From Bacteroides sp. (lineage in GTDB: Bacteria > Bacteroidota > Bacteroidia > Bacteroidales > Bacteroidaceae): a DNA stretch of 41,661 bases. Position numbers and translations under genes: made by a program. Under the pieces are notes generated by a model. It made no database searches, was not told where the DNA came from, and saw only the letters and a list, made by a program, of their open reading frames with translations. Of this stretch, positions 32,087 through 40,478 are shown piece after piece. The stretch spans positions 1 to 41,661 of the forward strand of contig JAJQFD010000031.1 in NCBI GenBank assembly GCA_021201335.1, in the 5' to 3' direction. Each line of letters opens with the position of its first letter. Positions within the stretch are counted from its first letter, which is position 1.

Positions 32087-32620
32087 ATGAGGATAATCAG
32101 CGGTATATACAAGAGAAGGAGATTTGATGTTCCTAAAACATTTAAGGCACGTCCAACTACGGATTTCGCAAAAGAAAATCTTTTTAATGTGCTATCTAAT
32201 TATGTAGATTTTAGCGAAGGATTGTCAGCACTCGATCTCTTTGCCGGAACAGGTAGTATTAGTATTGAATTAGTTTCGCGCGGTTGTGAAAAAGTTGTTA
32301 GTGTGGAAAGAGATTCTGCTCACTTTAATTTTATCATAAAGGTACTGAAAGAATTAGGTACAAATAAATGTTTCCCTATTCGGGGAGATGCCTTTAAGTA
32401 CATTACACGTGCCCGTGAACCTTTTGATTTTATCTTTGCTGATCCCCCTTATGATTTAAAAGAACTGGAATCAATTCCCGAATTGATCTTTGAGAATAAT
32501 CTATTAAAGGAAGATGGACTTTTTGTTCTGGAACATGGGAAATCGAATAATTTCGAAGAAAATTCTCATTTTGTGGAAAGGAGAATTTACGGTAGTGTCA
32601 ACTTCTCTTTTTTTCAATAA
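32087..32620 (+). CDS. rsmD: 16S rRNA (guanine(966)-N(2))-methyltransferase
   Basis: A class I SAM-dependent methyltransferase of 177 residues. The SAM motif is LDLFAGTGSISIELVSRG, the next strand VVSVERD binds the ribose, and the catalytic DPPY is in FIFADPPYDL. The N-terminus (RIISGIYKRRRFDVPKT) and the RPTTDFAKENLFNVL segment are standard for RsmD. It starts at the ATG 1 nt after the DUF3822 stop (the frame extends further upstream inside that gene) and converges on the cls gene with only 14 nt between. Confidence 0.94.
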   Translation: MRIISGIYKRRRFDVPKTFKARPTTDFAKENLFNVLSNYVDFSEGLSALDLFAGTGSISIELVSRGCEKVVSVERDSAHFNFIIKVLKELGTNKCFPIRGDAFKYITRAREPFDFIFADPPYDLKELESIPELIFENNLLKEDGLFVLEHGKSNNFEENSHFVERRIYGSVNFSFFQ

Positions 32621-32634
32621 TCCTACTTCTCACT

Positions 32635-34077
32635 TTATAGTAAAGGTGACATAAGGCGAACCAATGATTCAATAAATCTTTGATGAAGGGGACGTTTTAG
32701 CCATTGTTTTAAAAATACTTGTTGGCAATCGTGCTGATCCCGAATAAAAATTTCCTTCATTCTTTGGGCTACCATCTCATCATAGATAAAAGCATTCACT
32801 TCAAAATTGTGCTCAAAACTACGAAAATCCATGTTTGTTGAACCTGCAGTAGACAGAGCATCATCTGAAACCATCATTTTAGAATGAAGAAATCCTTTTT
32901 GATAAGAATACACTTTGACTCCGGCTTTTAAAACATCTTTCAGGTAAGAGCGGGTACCCCAATGTGTAAATGTACTATCTGATCGTTCAGGAATCATCAG
33001 TCGTACATCTACTCCTGATAAAGCGGCAGTTTGCAGCGCACCCATAATCGTTTCAGTAGGCAGGAAATAAGGGGTTTGTATATAGAAATATTTTTGTGAA
33101 TTGGTGATAGCCATTGTTAAACCCTGCATAATTTCTTTCCAATCACCTATCGGATTGCTGGTAACTATCTGCATCAACGCACCCCCCGTACAAGAGTCAA
33201 TCATTGGGTAATATTTGGAATTAGTTAAAAGAGTTTGGTCCACGAAGTACCAGTCCAGAAGAAAACTTGTTTGTAAGCCATGTACCGCCATTCCCCGAAC
33301 CATAAGATGAGTGTCACGCCAATTGCCCCAGGAGAAACCTGTTAAATATCTGTCTGCCAAGTTCATTCCACCAATAAAACCGACTTGCCCATCAATCACA
33401 ACAATTTTACGATGATTTCGATAATTTACTTTGCTCGTAAAAAGAGGAAAGCGAACTTTTAGGAAACTACGAACCTCTATGCCCGCATCACGCATCTCAT
33501 CATAAAAAGAAGTGGGTACTTCCCAGCTTCCCACATCATCACTTAATACCCTGATTTCGATTCCTTCTTTCGCTTTGTCAATGAGTACATCTTTAATTAA
33601 TCTTCCTATATGATCGTTTTTGAAAATATAATATTGTAAATGGATGTGTTTTTCGGCTTTGTATAACTCCCGGATGAGAGAGGATACTTTGCTATATCCA
33701 TCTGTATATATTTCAACCTGGTTACAGTCAAAAAGGAAAGCTTGCGTAGTTCTCCAAAATAAATGTATTAGTCTGTTATATTGAGGTGGAACATTGATAA
33801 GTTCTTGGGTTTCGTATTTAGCCATCGGCTTTTTGAGCAGGCTACCATAACTTCTTTTACTGATAATTCGTTCCCGCCTGGTAGTCCTGCCGAAAAAGAA
33901 ATAGAAAACAAGTCCTACCAGTGGGAGAAATATCAATACTAATATCCAGGCTAAGGTCTTTACCGGATTTCGATTATCAAGAAGAATGACAAAAATCGTT
34001 CCGAAGATCAATCCAAAATAAATAATATTTAATATTATTCCCGGTAATTGGTTTATTATGGTATTCCATTCAATCAT
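32635..34077 (-). CDS. cls: cardiolipin synthase
   Basis: A phospholipase D superfamily enzyme of 480 residues that joins two phosphatidylglycerol molecules, or PG with another phospholipid, to make cardiolipin. Two N-terminal membrane helices (about 12-60) are followed by two HKD catalytic motifs: HRKIVVIDGQVGFIGG in the first half and HSKMMVSDDALSTAGSTN in the second. Both carry the full H-x-K-x4-D, so it should be active. It is the third phospholipid gene in the window with psd and pssA, but is not in the same operon. It converges on rsmD. Confidence 0.93.
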   Translation of the reverse strand: MIEWNTIINQLPGIILNIIYFGLIFGTIFVILLDNRNPVKTLAWILVLIFLPLVGLVFYFFFGRTTRRERIISKRSYGSLLKKPMAKYETQELINVPPQYNRLIHLFWRTTQAFLFDCNQVEIYTDGYSKVSSLIRELYKAEKHIHLQYYIFKNDHIGRLIKDVLIDKAKEGIEIRVLSDDVGSWEVPTSFYDEMRDAGIEVRSFLKVRFPLFTSKVNYRNHRKIVVIDGQVGFIGGMNLADRYLTGFSWGNWRDTHLMVRGMAVHGLQTSFLLDWYFVDQTLLTNSKYYPMIDSCTGGALMQIVTSNPIGDWKEIMQGLTMAITNSQKYFYIQTPYFLPTETIMGALQTAALSGVDVRLMIPERSDSTFTHWGTRSYLKDVLKAGVKVYSYQKGFLHSKMMVSDDALSTAGSTNMDFRSFEHNFEVNAFIYDEMVAQRMKEIFIRDQHDCQQVFLKQWLKRPLHQRFIESLVRLMSPLL

Positions 34078-34156
34078 CTATTGGCTCTTTATTTAACTCA
34101 AATGTAAAGAAAATATCGCATAGGCCAATAGTTTGTAAAGAAAAAATGTGTATTTT

Positions 34157-37021
34157 TTAGAATCGGCGTCCACCTCCTCCGGGGCCTCCACCCGGAGATC
34201 CATAACGACGTTCGCCACCTGGTCCTCTGAAATTGCTTCTACTGGCTGCTTTTCCACCAAGAGTGTTTAAGCGGTATACAAAATAAACCATGAAGTAACT
34301 TCCCAATGTATTGTATTGTGTATCAGAGATCATCGTTTCACTGATAGTACGGGATAAGTTGCTTTGTTGTTTTAGAATATCGTAAATTTTCACACGAATT
34401 GTTCCATTGCTTTTCTTAAAGATATTTTTAGAAATCTGAGCGTTCCAGATTACTTCATTCTTTTTGAAGTCACCACTATATCCATCCATAATACGGTAGT
34501 TTACATCAGTAGACAAATACATGCGCCAAGGTAAAGTTATATTTGTATTACCGCTAAAAATGTAGTCAAATGTTTCCCGATTGCTGGCTTTCTGTAGGCT
34601 GTTGGAAGCCCGGTTGTAATTGATGGATGCACTTAGAGAGATATCGAACTTGTCTGATCTGTAATTACCGGTTAACCTTTCACCTAATCGGAGACTATGA
34701 GTGGTGCTTAATACAGATTCTACAGTGTTATTATTTTCCCTCGCGTTATTTTCACCTTCTTCATTCACATTTTCAACCTTTTTGGGTACATTAACTGTAG
34801 TGTAACTTACTGCATCGCTGAGACGAATATTTGTGTTAGAAGAAAGAGTGTATTTCTTGTTCTTTAAAGGAGTATTGAATGAAAAGAAACCACTACCATC
34901 CCAATTCCCATTTACATTTACTTTATGGTAGATACGGGTACCATAGTCCCCAAATGTTGTCCTATTGGCAACAGCATTTTGAGTGGTATTAAACATCAGA
35001 TTGAAATTATAACTCCTCATAGATTCCGGTATATAGCGATTGTAAAACATCATTATACGGTGGTTGAATGAAGGTTTCAAGTTGGGGTTACCATATTGCA
35101 ATCGGGAGGGGTCAGTTATATCTATTACCTCTTGTAAATCTGAAATATTAGGTGCACTGCTTCTTCCTCTATAGCGGAATGTCAGTACATGTTGTTTATT
35201 AAAAGAGTACCGGAACATTACCTGAGGCGAAATATTAATCACATTCTGTTTCGGTAAAATTTTATTGGAATTAGGACCAATTGTCGTTTTGCTTTCCGAA
35301 GATTGCGGTGTTACTCCCATACCTATATTATACATCATTTTAGGATGAACACCCCGAAGGGATAAATCAATGGTATGATTGTCGTAGAAATTTTCAACCC
35401 GGGAGCTCAAAGATTCTACATAATTTCCGGGAGTTAATATTGAATCTAGATCTGTTACTAAAGATTGGGAGAGTCTTTTCTGATGAGAAAATTCATAGCG
35501 TAATTGTAAAAAGTGACCTTTAAAAATAGGTTCTGTATAAGAAGCTGATACACTCCAGTTGCGACTATCCGAATTGCGATCAGTTGTTCTAATTGGATCA
35601 ACTATGCTATCTCCGTTTTCTTTATAATAAATGTATTCATTATTACTTTCACTATCAGAATCACTTTCGCTATAACCGAAGTTACCACCAATATATAAAT
35701 TCCGTCCTTTACTATTCAGTTTTCGAAAAATTTGTAATCTTCCGTTTATTGAATAGTTATTGCTAGTGCTGAAAGAATGGGATGTTTTATCATTCAACCT
35801 TTTTTCAGCAGTGTAAGCATTTGAAATTGAACTTGAGTGAGATTTGGTTTCTGAATAAGAGGCATTCGGACGAAAGATGATAGTAGTCATTGAATCCGGT
35901 CTCCATTCAAAGCGGAAATCAACCCGTACATCATGTCTTTTTCTGCGGGAAAATGACTCGGAATCTTCAAATTCAGAACCGTCATCCCTAAAAGTTTCTG
36001 TAGAACTTATTCGATGGGCATCATTATCAGAATATCCGTATTGTACATTACCACCAATTTGTAATTTTTGGCTGTCTTTCGCAAAATTTACACCCAGTCC
36101 TTTGGATGAGGTAATACCTGAACCTGCATTTCCATCCATTCCTTGTCCAGCATCGCCGAATTCCGAAAAACCCTGGTTATTCGTGTTATTCATCGAACCT
36201 ATAATTGATAAACTGGAATTATCTCTGAACTGGCTTAACATTCCTCCAGCTTCGTATCGGTCTTTATTACCAGCTCCTGCGATAATATTTCCGATCCAAC
36301 CTTGCTTCATTTCTTTTTTTACTGTCAGGTCCAATACCGTTTCTTCTTCACCGTCGTCAATACCGGTAATGCGTGACATGTCACTTTTCTTTTCGTACGT
36401 CTTTACGTTTTCTACCATATTGGCAGGCAGATTCTTCATGGCGGTTTTGGGATCGTCTGTAAAGAACTCTTTGCCATCCACCATGATTTTAGTAATTTCT
36501 TTTCCGTTTTGGGTAATCTTTCCGTCTTCCGAGATCTCAACTCCTGGAAGTTTTTTCACTAATTCCTCCAGCATGGCGCCTTCAGCAGTTCGATAGGCAG
36601 AGGCTGAATAAACGATGGTATCCTCTTTTACTGTAACAGGAGGTGCTTCTGCTACGATAACAGCTTCTTCCAGTAAAATAGCATCTGATATTAAAGAGAC
36701 CGTTCCTACGTTGATTGTTGGATTGTTGTTGCCAATCTTTACGGGAGTAAAGGAAGGACGAAAACCAATATAAGTTATTTTTAAAACATAATTTCCGGGT
36801 TTTACATTGGTTAAGGTAAATGTACCTCTTCCTACGGTGGCAGCACCTTTTATATATGTACTGTCTGGCAATGATAATAATTGAATGGTAGCCTGTAATG
36901 CAGGTTCTTTTGTGTCCGATTCAACTACTCTTCCGGTAAGAGTAACATTACTATTGTTTTGTGCAAACGAGGTAATTGCACTAAAAAGCAATAGTGTAGT
37001 CCATACAACAATCTTTTTCAT
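34157..37021 (-). CDS. outer-membrane beta-barrel receptor (carboxypeptidase-regulatory/TonB type)
   Basis: A 954-residue outer-membrane protein. A signal peptide (about 1-20) is followed by a carboxypeptidase-regulatory-like domain (VTLTGRVVESDTKEPALQAT, GNYVLKITYIGF) of about 85 residues. Then comes a plug-like segment (SAYRTAEGAMLEELVKKLPG, GKEFFTDDPKTAMKNLP). The rest is a beta-barrel with many alternating aromatic strands (FYNRYIPESMRSYNFNLMFN). This matches the large Bacteroidetes outer-membrane barrel family related to TonB receptors rather than classic SusC. Near the C-terminus an Arg/Gly-rich tract ends in RRF, leaving the terminal Phe needed for barrel insertion. No SusD partner is adjacent, so the ligand is unknown. 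Confidence 0.87.
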   Translation of the reverse strand: MKKIVVWTTLLLFSAITSFAQNNSNVTLTGRVVESDTKEPALQATIQLLSLPDSTYIKGAATVGRGTFTLTNVKPGNYVLKITYIGFRPSFTPVKIGNNNPTINVGTVSLISDAILLEEAVIVAEAPPVTVKEDTIVYSASAYRTAEGAMLEELVKKLPGVEISEDGKITQNGKEITKIMVDGKEFFTDDPKTAMKNLPANMVENVKTYEKKSDMSRITGIDDGEEETVLDLTVKKEMKQGWIGNIIAGAGNKDRYEAGGMLSQFRDNSSLSIIGSMNNTNNQGFSEFGDAGQGMDGNAGSGITSSKGLGVNFAKDSQKLQIGGNVQYGYSDNDAHRISSTETFRDDGSEFEDSESFSRRKRHDVRVDFRFEWRPDSMTTIIFRPNASYSETKSHSSSISNAYTAEKRLNDKTSHSFSTSNNYSINGRLQIFRKLNSKGRNLYIGGNFGYSESDSDSESNNEYIYYKENGDSIVDPIRTTDRNSDSRNWSVSASYTEPIFKGHFLQLRYEFSHQKRLSQSLVTDLDSILTPGNYVESLSSRVENFYDNHTIDLSLRGVHPKMMYNIGMGVTPQSSESKTTIGPNSNKILPKQNVINISPQVMFRYSFNKQHVLTFRYRGRSSAPNISDLQEVIDITDPSRLQYGNPNLKPSFNHRIMMFYNRYIPESMRSYNFNLMFNTTQNAVANRTTFGDYGTRIYHKVNVNGNWDGSGFFSFNTPLKNKKYTLSSNTNIRLSDAVSYTTVNVPKKVENVNEEGENNARENNNTVESVLSTTHSLRLGERLTGNYRSDKFDISLSASINYNRASNSLQKASNRETFDYIFSGNTNITLPWRMYLSTDVNYRIMDGYSGDFKKNEVIWNAQISKNIFKKSNGTIRVKIYDILKQQSNLSRTISETMISDTQYNTLGSYFMVYFVYRLNTLGGKAASRSNFRGPGGERRYGSPGGGPGGGGRRF

Positions 37022-37156
37022 TTTTTTAATTATGCAATGAATAATAACGGTTGAATCTTTGACTTAATACAATCGAAAAGGTTTAAATGTTCCTTAATTT
37101 TTCTACAGAATTCTTATGAAAAGTTACAGTTACTTGCTTAAAGAGATATAAAAAGG

Positions 37157-37561
37157 CTATTTCTTAAATATTTTATCAATAACAGACTTTTTCATACCAA
37201 ACTCTAAACATAGTACATTAAATATCATGAAAATAAGAAAAGAAGATGTATCTATTGTTACTACATCGCCTATTGCAAAACGGTATATCATTCCCCCAAA
37301 AATGAAAATGAAGGTTAGGAAAACAGCATTTCGGATAGCAGCTATTCTTATTTTCTCTGTTTCAAAACTTTCGTTTTTTGATAATGCCAGAAGTATTAAT
37401 ATTGCACCACACATCATTAGCATTTTGGTACATTCCTTATAAAAAAGCAGATTGTTATCCGTAACTTTTCCCGCCATTGCCAAAAGGAATGGTAAGAAAA
37501 GAGCAAGTATCAATATTACATATCCAAGCGGACGACAAAATACAGGTAATAATGCTTTCAT
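37157..37561 (-). CDS. small four-helix membrane protein, unknown function
   Basis: A 134-residue integral membrane protein with about four hydrophobic segments (near 12-30, 45-62, 77-95 and 105-122) and short basic loops. The C-terminal KKSVIDKIFKK is positively charged, presumably cytosolic. I do not recognise a family. It lies 135 nt before the large receptor gene on the same strand and diverges from aroB with an 82-bp gap. The sequence gives no hint of function. Confidence 0.6.
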   Translation of the reverse strand: MKALLPVFCRPLGYVILILALFLPFLLAMAGKVTDNNLLFYKECTKMLMMCGAILILLALSKNESFETEKIRIAAIRNAVFLTFIFIFGGMIYRFAIGDVVTIDTSSFLIFMIFNVLCLEFGMKKSVIDKIFKK

Positions 37562-37613
37562 ATTGTTCTATATCTTTTTGATGGACAAAGATAATCTTTT
37601 GTTTTCTAAGTTT

Positions 37614-37621
37614 TATCTTTG
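37614..37621 (+). promoter_or_regulatory. candidate -7 box for aroB
   Basis: TATCTTTG followed by CA, 22 nt before the aroB ATG at 37644. It is an exact TAnnTTTG match. TTTG occurs at 37598-37601, but the 12-nt spacer is too short for a -33 element. Confidence 0.5.
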
Positions 37622-37643
37622 CATCACAGAAACAGAACATCGT

Positions 37644-38705
37644 ATGAATAATCAGGAAGTAATTATAAGCGAAAAGATTGAATCCAGTTTAAAACAGGTT
37701 ATCGATAAATGTCCTCATGACAAAGTGTTCATTCTCACCGATGAATATACCAGTAAATATTGTATGTCTGTATTAAAAGATTTCTCTTATTTAAGTAATG
37801 CTATTGAAATAAAAATTGGTGCTGGTGATATTAATAAAAATCTTGAGACTCTGGCATCTGTTTGGCAAGTTCTTAGCGAGAAAGGAGCTACCCGGCATTC
37901 TTTAATGATAAATTTGGGTGGTGGTATGATTACCGATTTGGGTGGTTTTGCTGCCGCAACCTTTAAAAGAGGATTTTCATATCTCAATCTACCTACTACA
38001 CTATTAGCGATGGTCGACGCTTCGGTAGGAGGAAAGACAGGTATAAATTTCAATGGTCTTAAAAATGAAGTGGGTGTATTTGCTCCTGCAAAAACTGTAC
38101 TGATTGATACAGCGTTTCTTCGTACGCTGGATGCTCCTAATTTCTTTTCAGGTTATGCTGAAATGTTAAAGCATGGCTTGATCAGTACCAACAATCATTG
38201 GAATGAATTATTAGTTTTTGATACAGAACAAATCGATTATGAGTATTTAAAACAACTGGTAAGTAAATCCGTACAGGTAAAGCAAGAGATTGTTAAGCAG
38301 GATCCCTTTGAGCATGGCATTCGAAAAGCGCTAAATTTAGGCCATACCGTAGGTCATGCGTTTGAAAGTCTTGCTATGGCACAAAAACATCCGGTATTGC
38401 ATGGTTATGCGGTAGCATGGGGAATTGTTTGCGAACTTTATTTATCTCACATTAAGGTCGGTTTCCCCAAAGAAAAGATGCGAACAACGGTTCAATTTAT
38501 TAAATACAATTATGGCTCTCTGTATATTGATTGCAACATGTATGAAACCCTTTATGAATTAATGCGTCATGACAAAAAAAATACCGGAGACACCATTAAT
38601 TTTACTCTTTTAGAAGATGTAGGGGAGATTGCGATTAATCAAACTGCCGAAAAAGAGGTTATTTTCGAAATGTTGGATTTCTATCGGGAATATATGGGAA
38701 TTTAA
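37644..38705 (+). CDS. aroB: 3-dehydroquinate synthase
   Basis: The second step of the shikimate pathway, closing DAHP to 3-dehydroquinate with NAD and a divalent metal. The protein has 353 residues from the ATG at 37644; the upstream part of the frame overlaps the promoter and the divergent gene and is not family-like. NAD site NLGGGMITDLGGFAA, then the substrate strip RGFSYLNLPTTLLAMVDASVGGKTGINF. Metal ligands are in EMLKHGLI (Glu) and LNLGHTVGHAFE (His), with HGYAVAWG following. All key residues are present. It is a single gene with its own -7 box; the tRNA-Pro promoter begins 28 nt after its stop. Confidence 0.95.
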   Translation: MNNQEVIISEKIESSLKQVIDKCPHDKVFILTDEYTSKYCMSVLKDFSYLSNAIEIKIGAGDINKNLETLASVWQVLSEKGATRHSLMINLGGGMITDLGGFAAATFKRGFSYLNLPTTLLAMVDASVGGKTGINFNGLKNEVGVFAPAKTVLIDTAFLRTLDAPNFFSGYAEMLKHGLISTNNHWNELLVFDTEQIDYEYLKQLVSKSVQVKQEIVKQDPFEHGIRKALNLGHTVGHAFESLAMAQKHPVLHGYAVAWGIVCELYLSHIKVGFPKEKMRTTVQFIKYNYGSLYIDCNMYETLYELMRHDKKNTGDTINFTLLEDVGEIAINQTAEKEVIFEMLDFYREYMGI

Positions 38706-38733
38706 CCCTTTCTGGGAAAAAATAGAATTTAGT

Positions 38734-38764
38734 TTTGACATTTAAAAAGTAAACCATATCTTTG
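38734..38764 (+). promoter_or_regulatory. tRNA-Pro promoter (TTTG-N19-TATCTTTG)
   Basis: TTTG at 38734-38737 and TATCTTTG at 38757-38764 with exactly 19 nt between: the best promoter in the window and a full match to the Bacteroidota housekeeping consensus. It places the transcription start just before the tRNA at 38776. Confidence 0.8.
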
Positions 38765-38775
38765 CATCCGCAATT

Positions 38776-38849
38776 CGGGGTGTAGCTCAGCCCGGTAGAG
38801 TACTCGTCTGGGGGGCGAGTGGTCGCAGGTTCAAGTCCTGTCACCCCGA
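38776..38849 (+). tRNA. tRNA-Pro (anticodon GGG)
   Basis: A complete cloverleaf can be drawn. Acceptor CGGGGTG pairs with CACCCCG (38842-38848), with discriminator A at 38849. The D stem is GCTC/GAGT. The anticodon stem CTCGT/GCGAG encloses the loop CTGGGGG with anticodon GGG. The T arm is GCAGG-TTCAAGT-CCTGT. The C1-G72 pair is characteristic of proline tRNAs. CCA is not encoded. A matching promoter lies upstream and a strong terminator downstream. An integrase gene follows at 39004, so the 3' half is the likely attachment site of the element. Confidence 0.93.
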
Positions 38850-38857
38850 CTAAAAGT

Positions 38858-38898
38858 AAATCCTTTAAAATCAGCAATTTAGCTGTTTTAAAGGATTT
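38858..38898 (+). terminator. terminator after tRNA-Pro
   Basis: AAATCCTTTAAAA (38858-38870) pairs with TTTTAAAGGATTT (38886-38898), with an inner CAGC/GCTG stem and a single bulged T, followed by a T-run. A strong intrinsic terminator, 9 nt after the tRNA. Confidence 0.8.
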
Positions 38899-39003
38899 TT
38901 TGTTTATGTTAATCCTTTCTTTTTATATCAGCTATTTGCAGATAAATGACTATTATTGGAGACGGTTTTGTGCAAATTTTGTGCAATTTTAGAGATGTAA
39001 AAT

Positions 39004-40212
39004 ATGGAAGTAAAAGTTGTATTAGACAAAAGAAGAATTAATAAAGCGGGTAAATATCCTCTAAAGATAAGGATTTATAATCTAGGGAAAACCGTCTATA
39101 TTCCACTCGATATTAATGTCTTCGAAAGTGAGTTTGACGAAGAAGCTGGACGCTTGTTCATTTTTGATAAAAAAAGCAAAGCAGAAAAAACAGTCTTAAA
39201 TAACATAATTGCCAGGCAGCAAGAGAAAGCTGATTTATTATGTCTTGAGTTGAGAAGGATAGGTCAAGAGAATATTTTGCCATCGAAGTTTAAAGCAATG
39301 TTTTTGTCAGATGAATTAAACTCTAAAATAACCTTCAATGATTATTTTAGAAGTTTTATCCAATTGAAGACAAAAAGAACGGGTGAGATATATGAATCCA
39401 CTTTAAGTAAAATTGAATCTCATTTTAATGAGTCTCTTTTTTTTGATGATATAACCTTCTCATGGCTTGAGAAGTTCGATAATATAATGTCAAAAGAAAT
39501 ATTTTATAATTCCAAAGGTGAAATTATAAAGAAAGGCCTAGAAATAAATGGAAGGTCAATTCACATGCGAAATATTAGAGCGGTATTCAATCATGCTATT
39601 GATAATGACGTTGTTCCGCTAAATCTGTATCCATTTAGACGGTATAAAATAAAGAGAGAGGAAACAGTTAAACGATCAATGGAAATCGATAATTTACGGG
39701 CTTTATTCTCCTTTGATGGTACTGAATCAGAAAATTGGGCTAGAGATGTTGGTAAACTTATATTTTTTCTCATAGGTATTAACGTGAAAGATTTATATTA
39801 TTTAGATAAATATACTGGCGGGAAAGTTGATTACAAAAGGGCGAAAACAGGACGAATCTATCAAATAAAAATTGAACCGGAGACAAATGAATTATTAATA
39901 CGGTTTTCAGGAGTAAATGGGCTGATTTTTTCCGAACAATTTCAACTTTATAAATCTTTTGGAAAGAGAGTTAATAAGTATCTGGCTGATATCTGCTATA
40001 AACTGGAAATACCGAGAATAACCACTTATTCACTTAGGCATACATGGGCGACTATTGCGGCTGAGATGGAAATACCTAAAGAAACAATTTCCGAAGGCTT
40101 AGGACATAGTTCCGGGAAATCTGTAACTGATGTTTATATTAAATTCAATCGCAAAAAGGTTGATGAGGCAAATAGAAAAATTATGAACTACATATTATAT
40201 CATCAAATCTAG
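39004..40212 (+). CDS. tyrosine-type site-specific integrase
   Basis: A 402-residue tyrosine recombinase with the Bacteroidetes layout: an N-terminal arm-binding region (MEVKVVLDKRRINKAGKYPLK), a SAM-like core-binding domain (about 110-210), and a C-terminal catalytic domain. Box II is YSLRHTWATIA (Arg present), followed by GLGHSSGKSVTDVYIKF with the His and the nucleophilic Tyr. The conserved lysine is in KRAKTGRIYQIKI. At the Arg-I position it reads FFLIGINVKDL, with Ile where most relatives have Arg. It lies 150 bp past tRNA-Pro and points away from it, as the attachment-end integrase of a prophage or integrative element. Confidence 0.92.
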   Translation: MEVKVVLDKRRINKAGKYPLKIRIYNLGKTVYIPLDINVFESEFDEEAGRLFIFDKKSKAEKTVLNNIIARQQEKADLLCLELRRIGQENILPSKFKAMFLSDELNSKITFNDYFRSFIQLKTKRTGEIYESTLSKIESHFNESLFFDDITFSWLEKFDNIMSKEIFYNSKGEIIKKGLEINGRSIHMRNIRAVFNHAIDNDVVPLNLYPFRRYKIKREETVKRSMEIDNLRALFSFDGTESENWARDVGKLIFFLIGINVKDLYYLDKYTGGKVDYKRAKTGRIYQIKIEPETNELLIRFSGVNGLIFSEQFQLYKSFGKRVNKYLADICYKLEIPRITTYSLRHTWATIAAEMEIPKETISEGLGHSSGKSVTDVYIKFNRKKVDEANRKIMNYILYHQI

Positions 40213-40230
40213 ATTTATTTGATTGTGTTA

Positions 40231-40261
40231 TTTCTTTTTTATTAATAATTTTATATATTTG
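40231..40261 (+). promoter_or_regulatory. promoter for the frameshifted membrane gene
   Basis: TTTC (40231-40234), 19 nt, then TATATTTG (40254-40261): one mismatch in the -33 element, perfect -7. It lies 26 nt before the ATG at 40288, which supports that ATG as the real start. Confidence 0.6.
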
Positions 40262-40287
40262 TGGTATTGCCGTTTAAAATGTTAATT

Positions 40288-40478
40288 ATGAAAACACAAA
40301 AAAAAGTATATCTAGGTCATTCCAGCACTTTGCCACATATTTAAAACGACATCTTAAAGCTACAGTAATTGGGGTTATTGGGACAATAGGTATTCCACTT
40401 TTAATATATTTTTTACAAAAATGTGATGCAGAGAAAAAAGAGAGATTAGCTATTGGAATTTATATTGAAAATATAGAA
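40288..40478 (+). other. 5' end of the membrane gene, out of frame with its body
   Basis: From the ATG at 40288 the frame gives MKTQKK and then a short tail ending at TAA 40342-40344. The frame one base back continues without a stop from 40305 into the downstream gene. It encodes a basic segment (TYLKRHLKA) and a clear membrane helix (TVIGVIGTIGIPLLIYFLQ). The two frames meet at an A8 run (40298-40305) containing A AAA AAA in the zero frame (40299-40305), a canonical -1 slippery heptamer. A -1 shift, or a ninth A, gives one 295-residue protein. Confidence 0.6.

Noticed and set aside
38659..38877. Minus-strand 72-codon open frame containing VTGLEPATTRPP
   Set aside because: The sequence is the antisense reading of the tRNA-Pro gene, a well-known type of false protein call at this tRNA.
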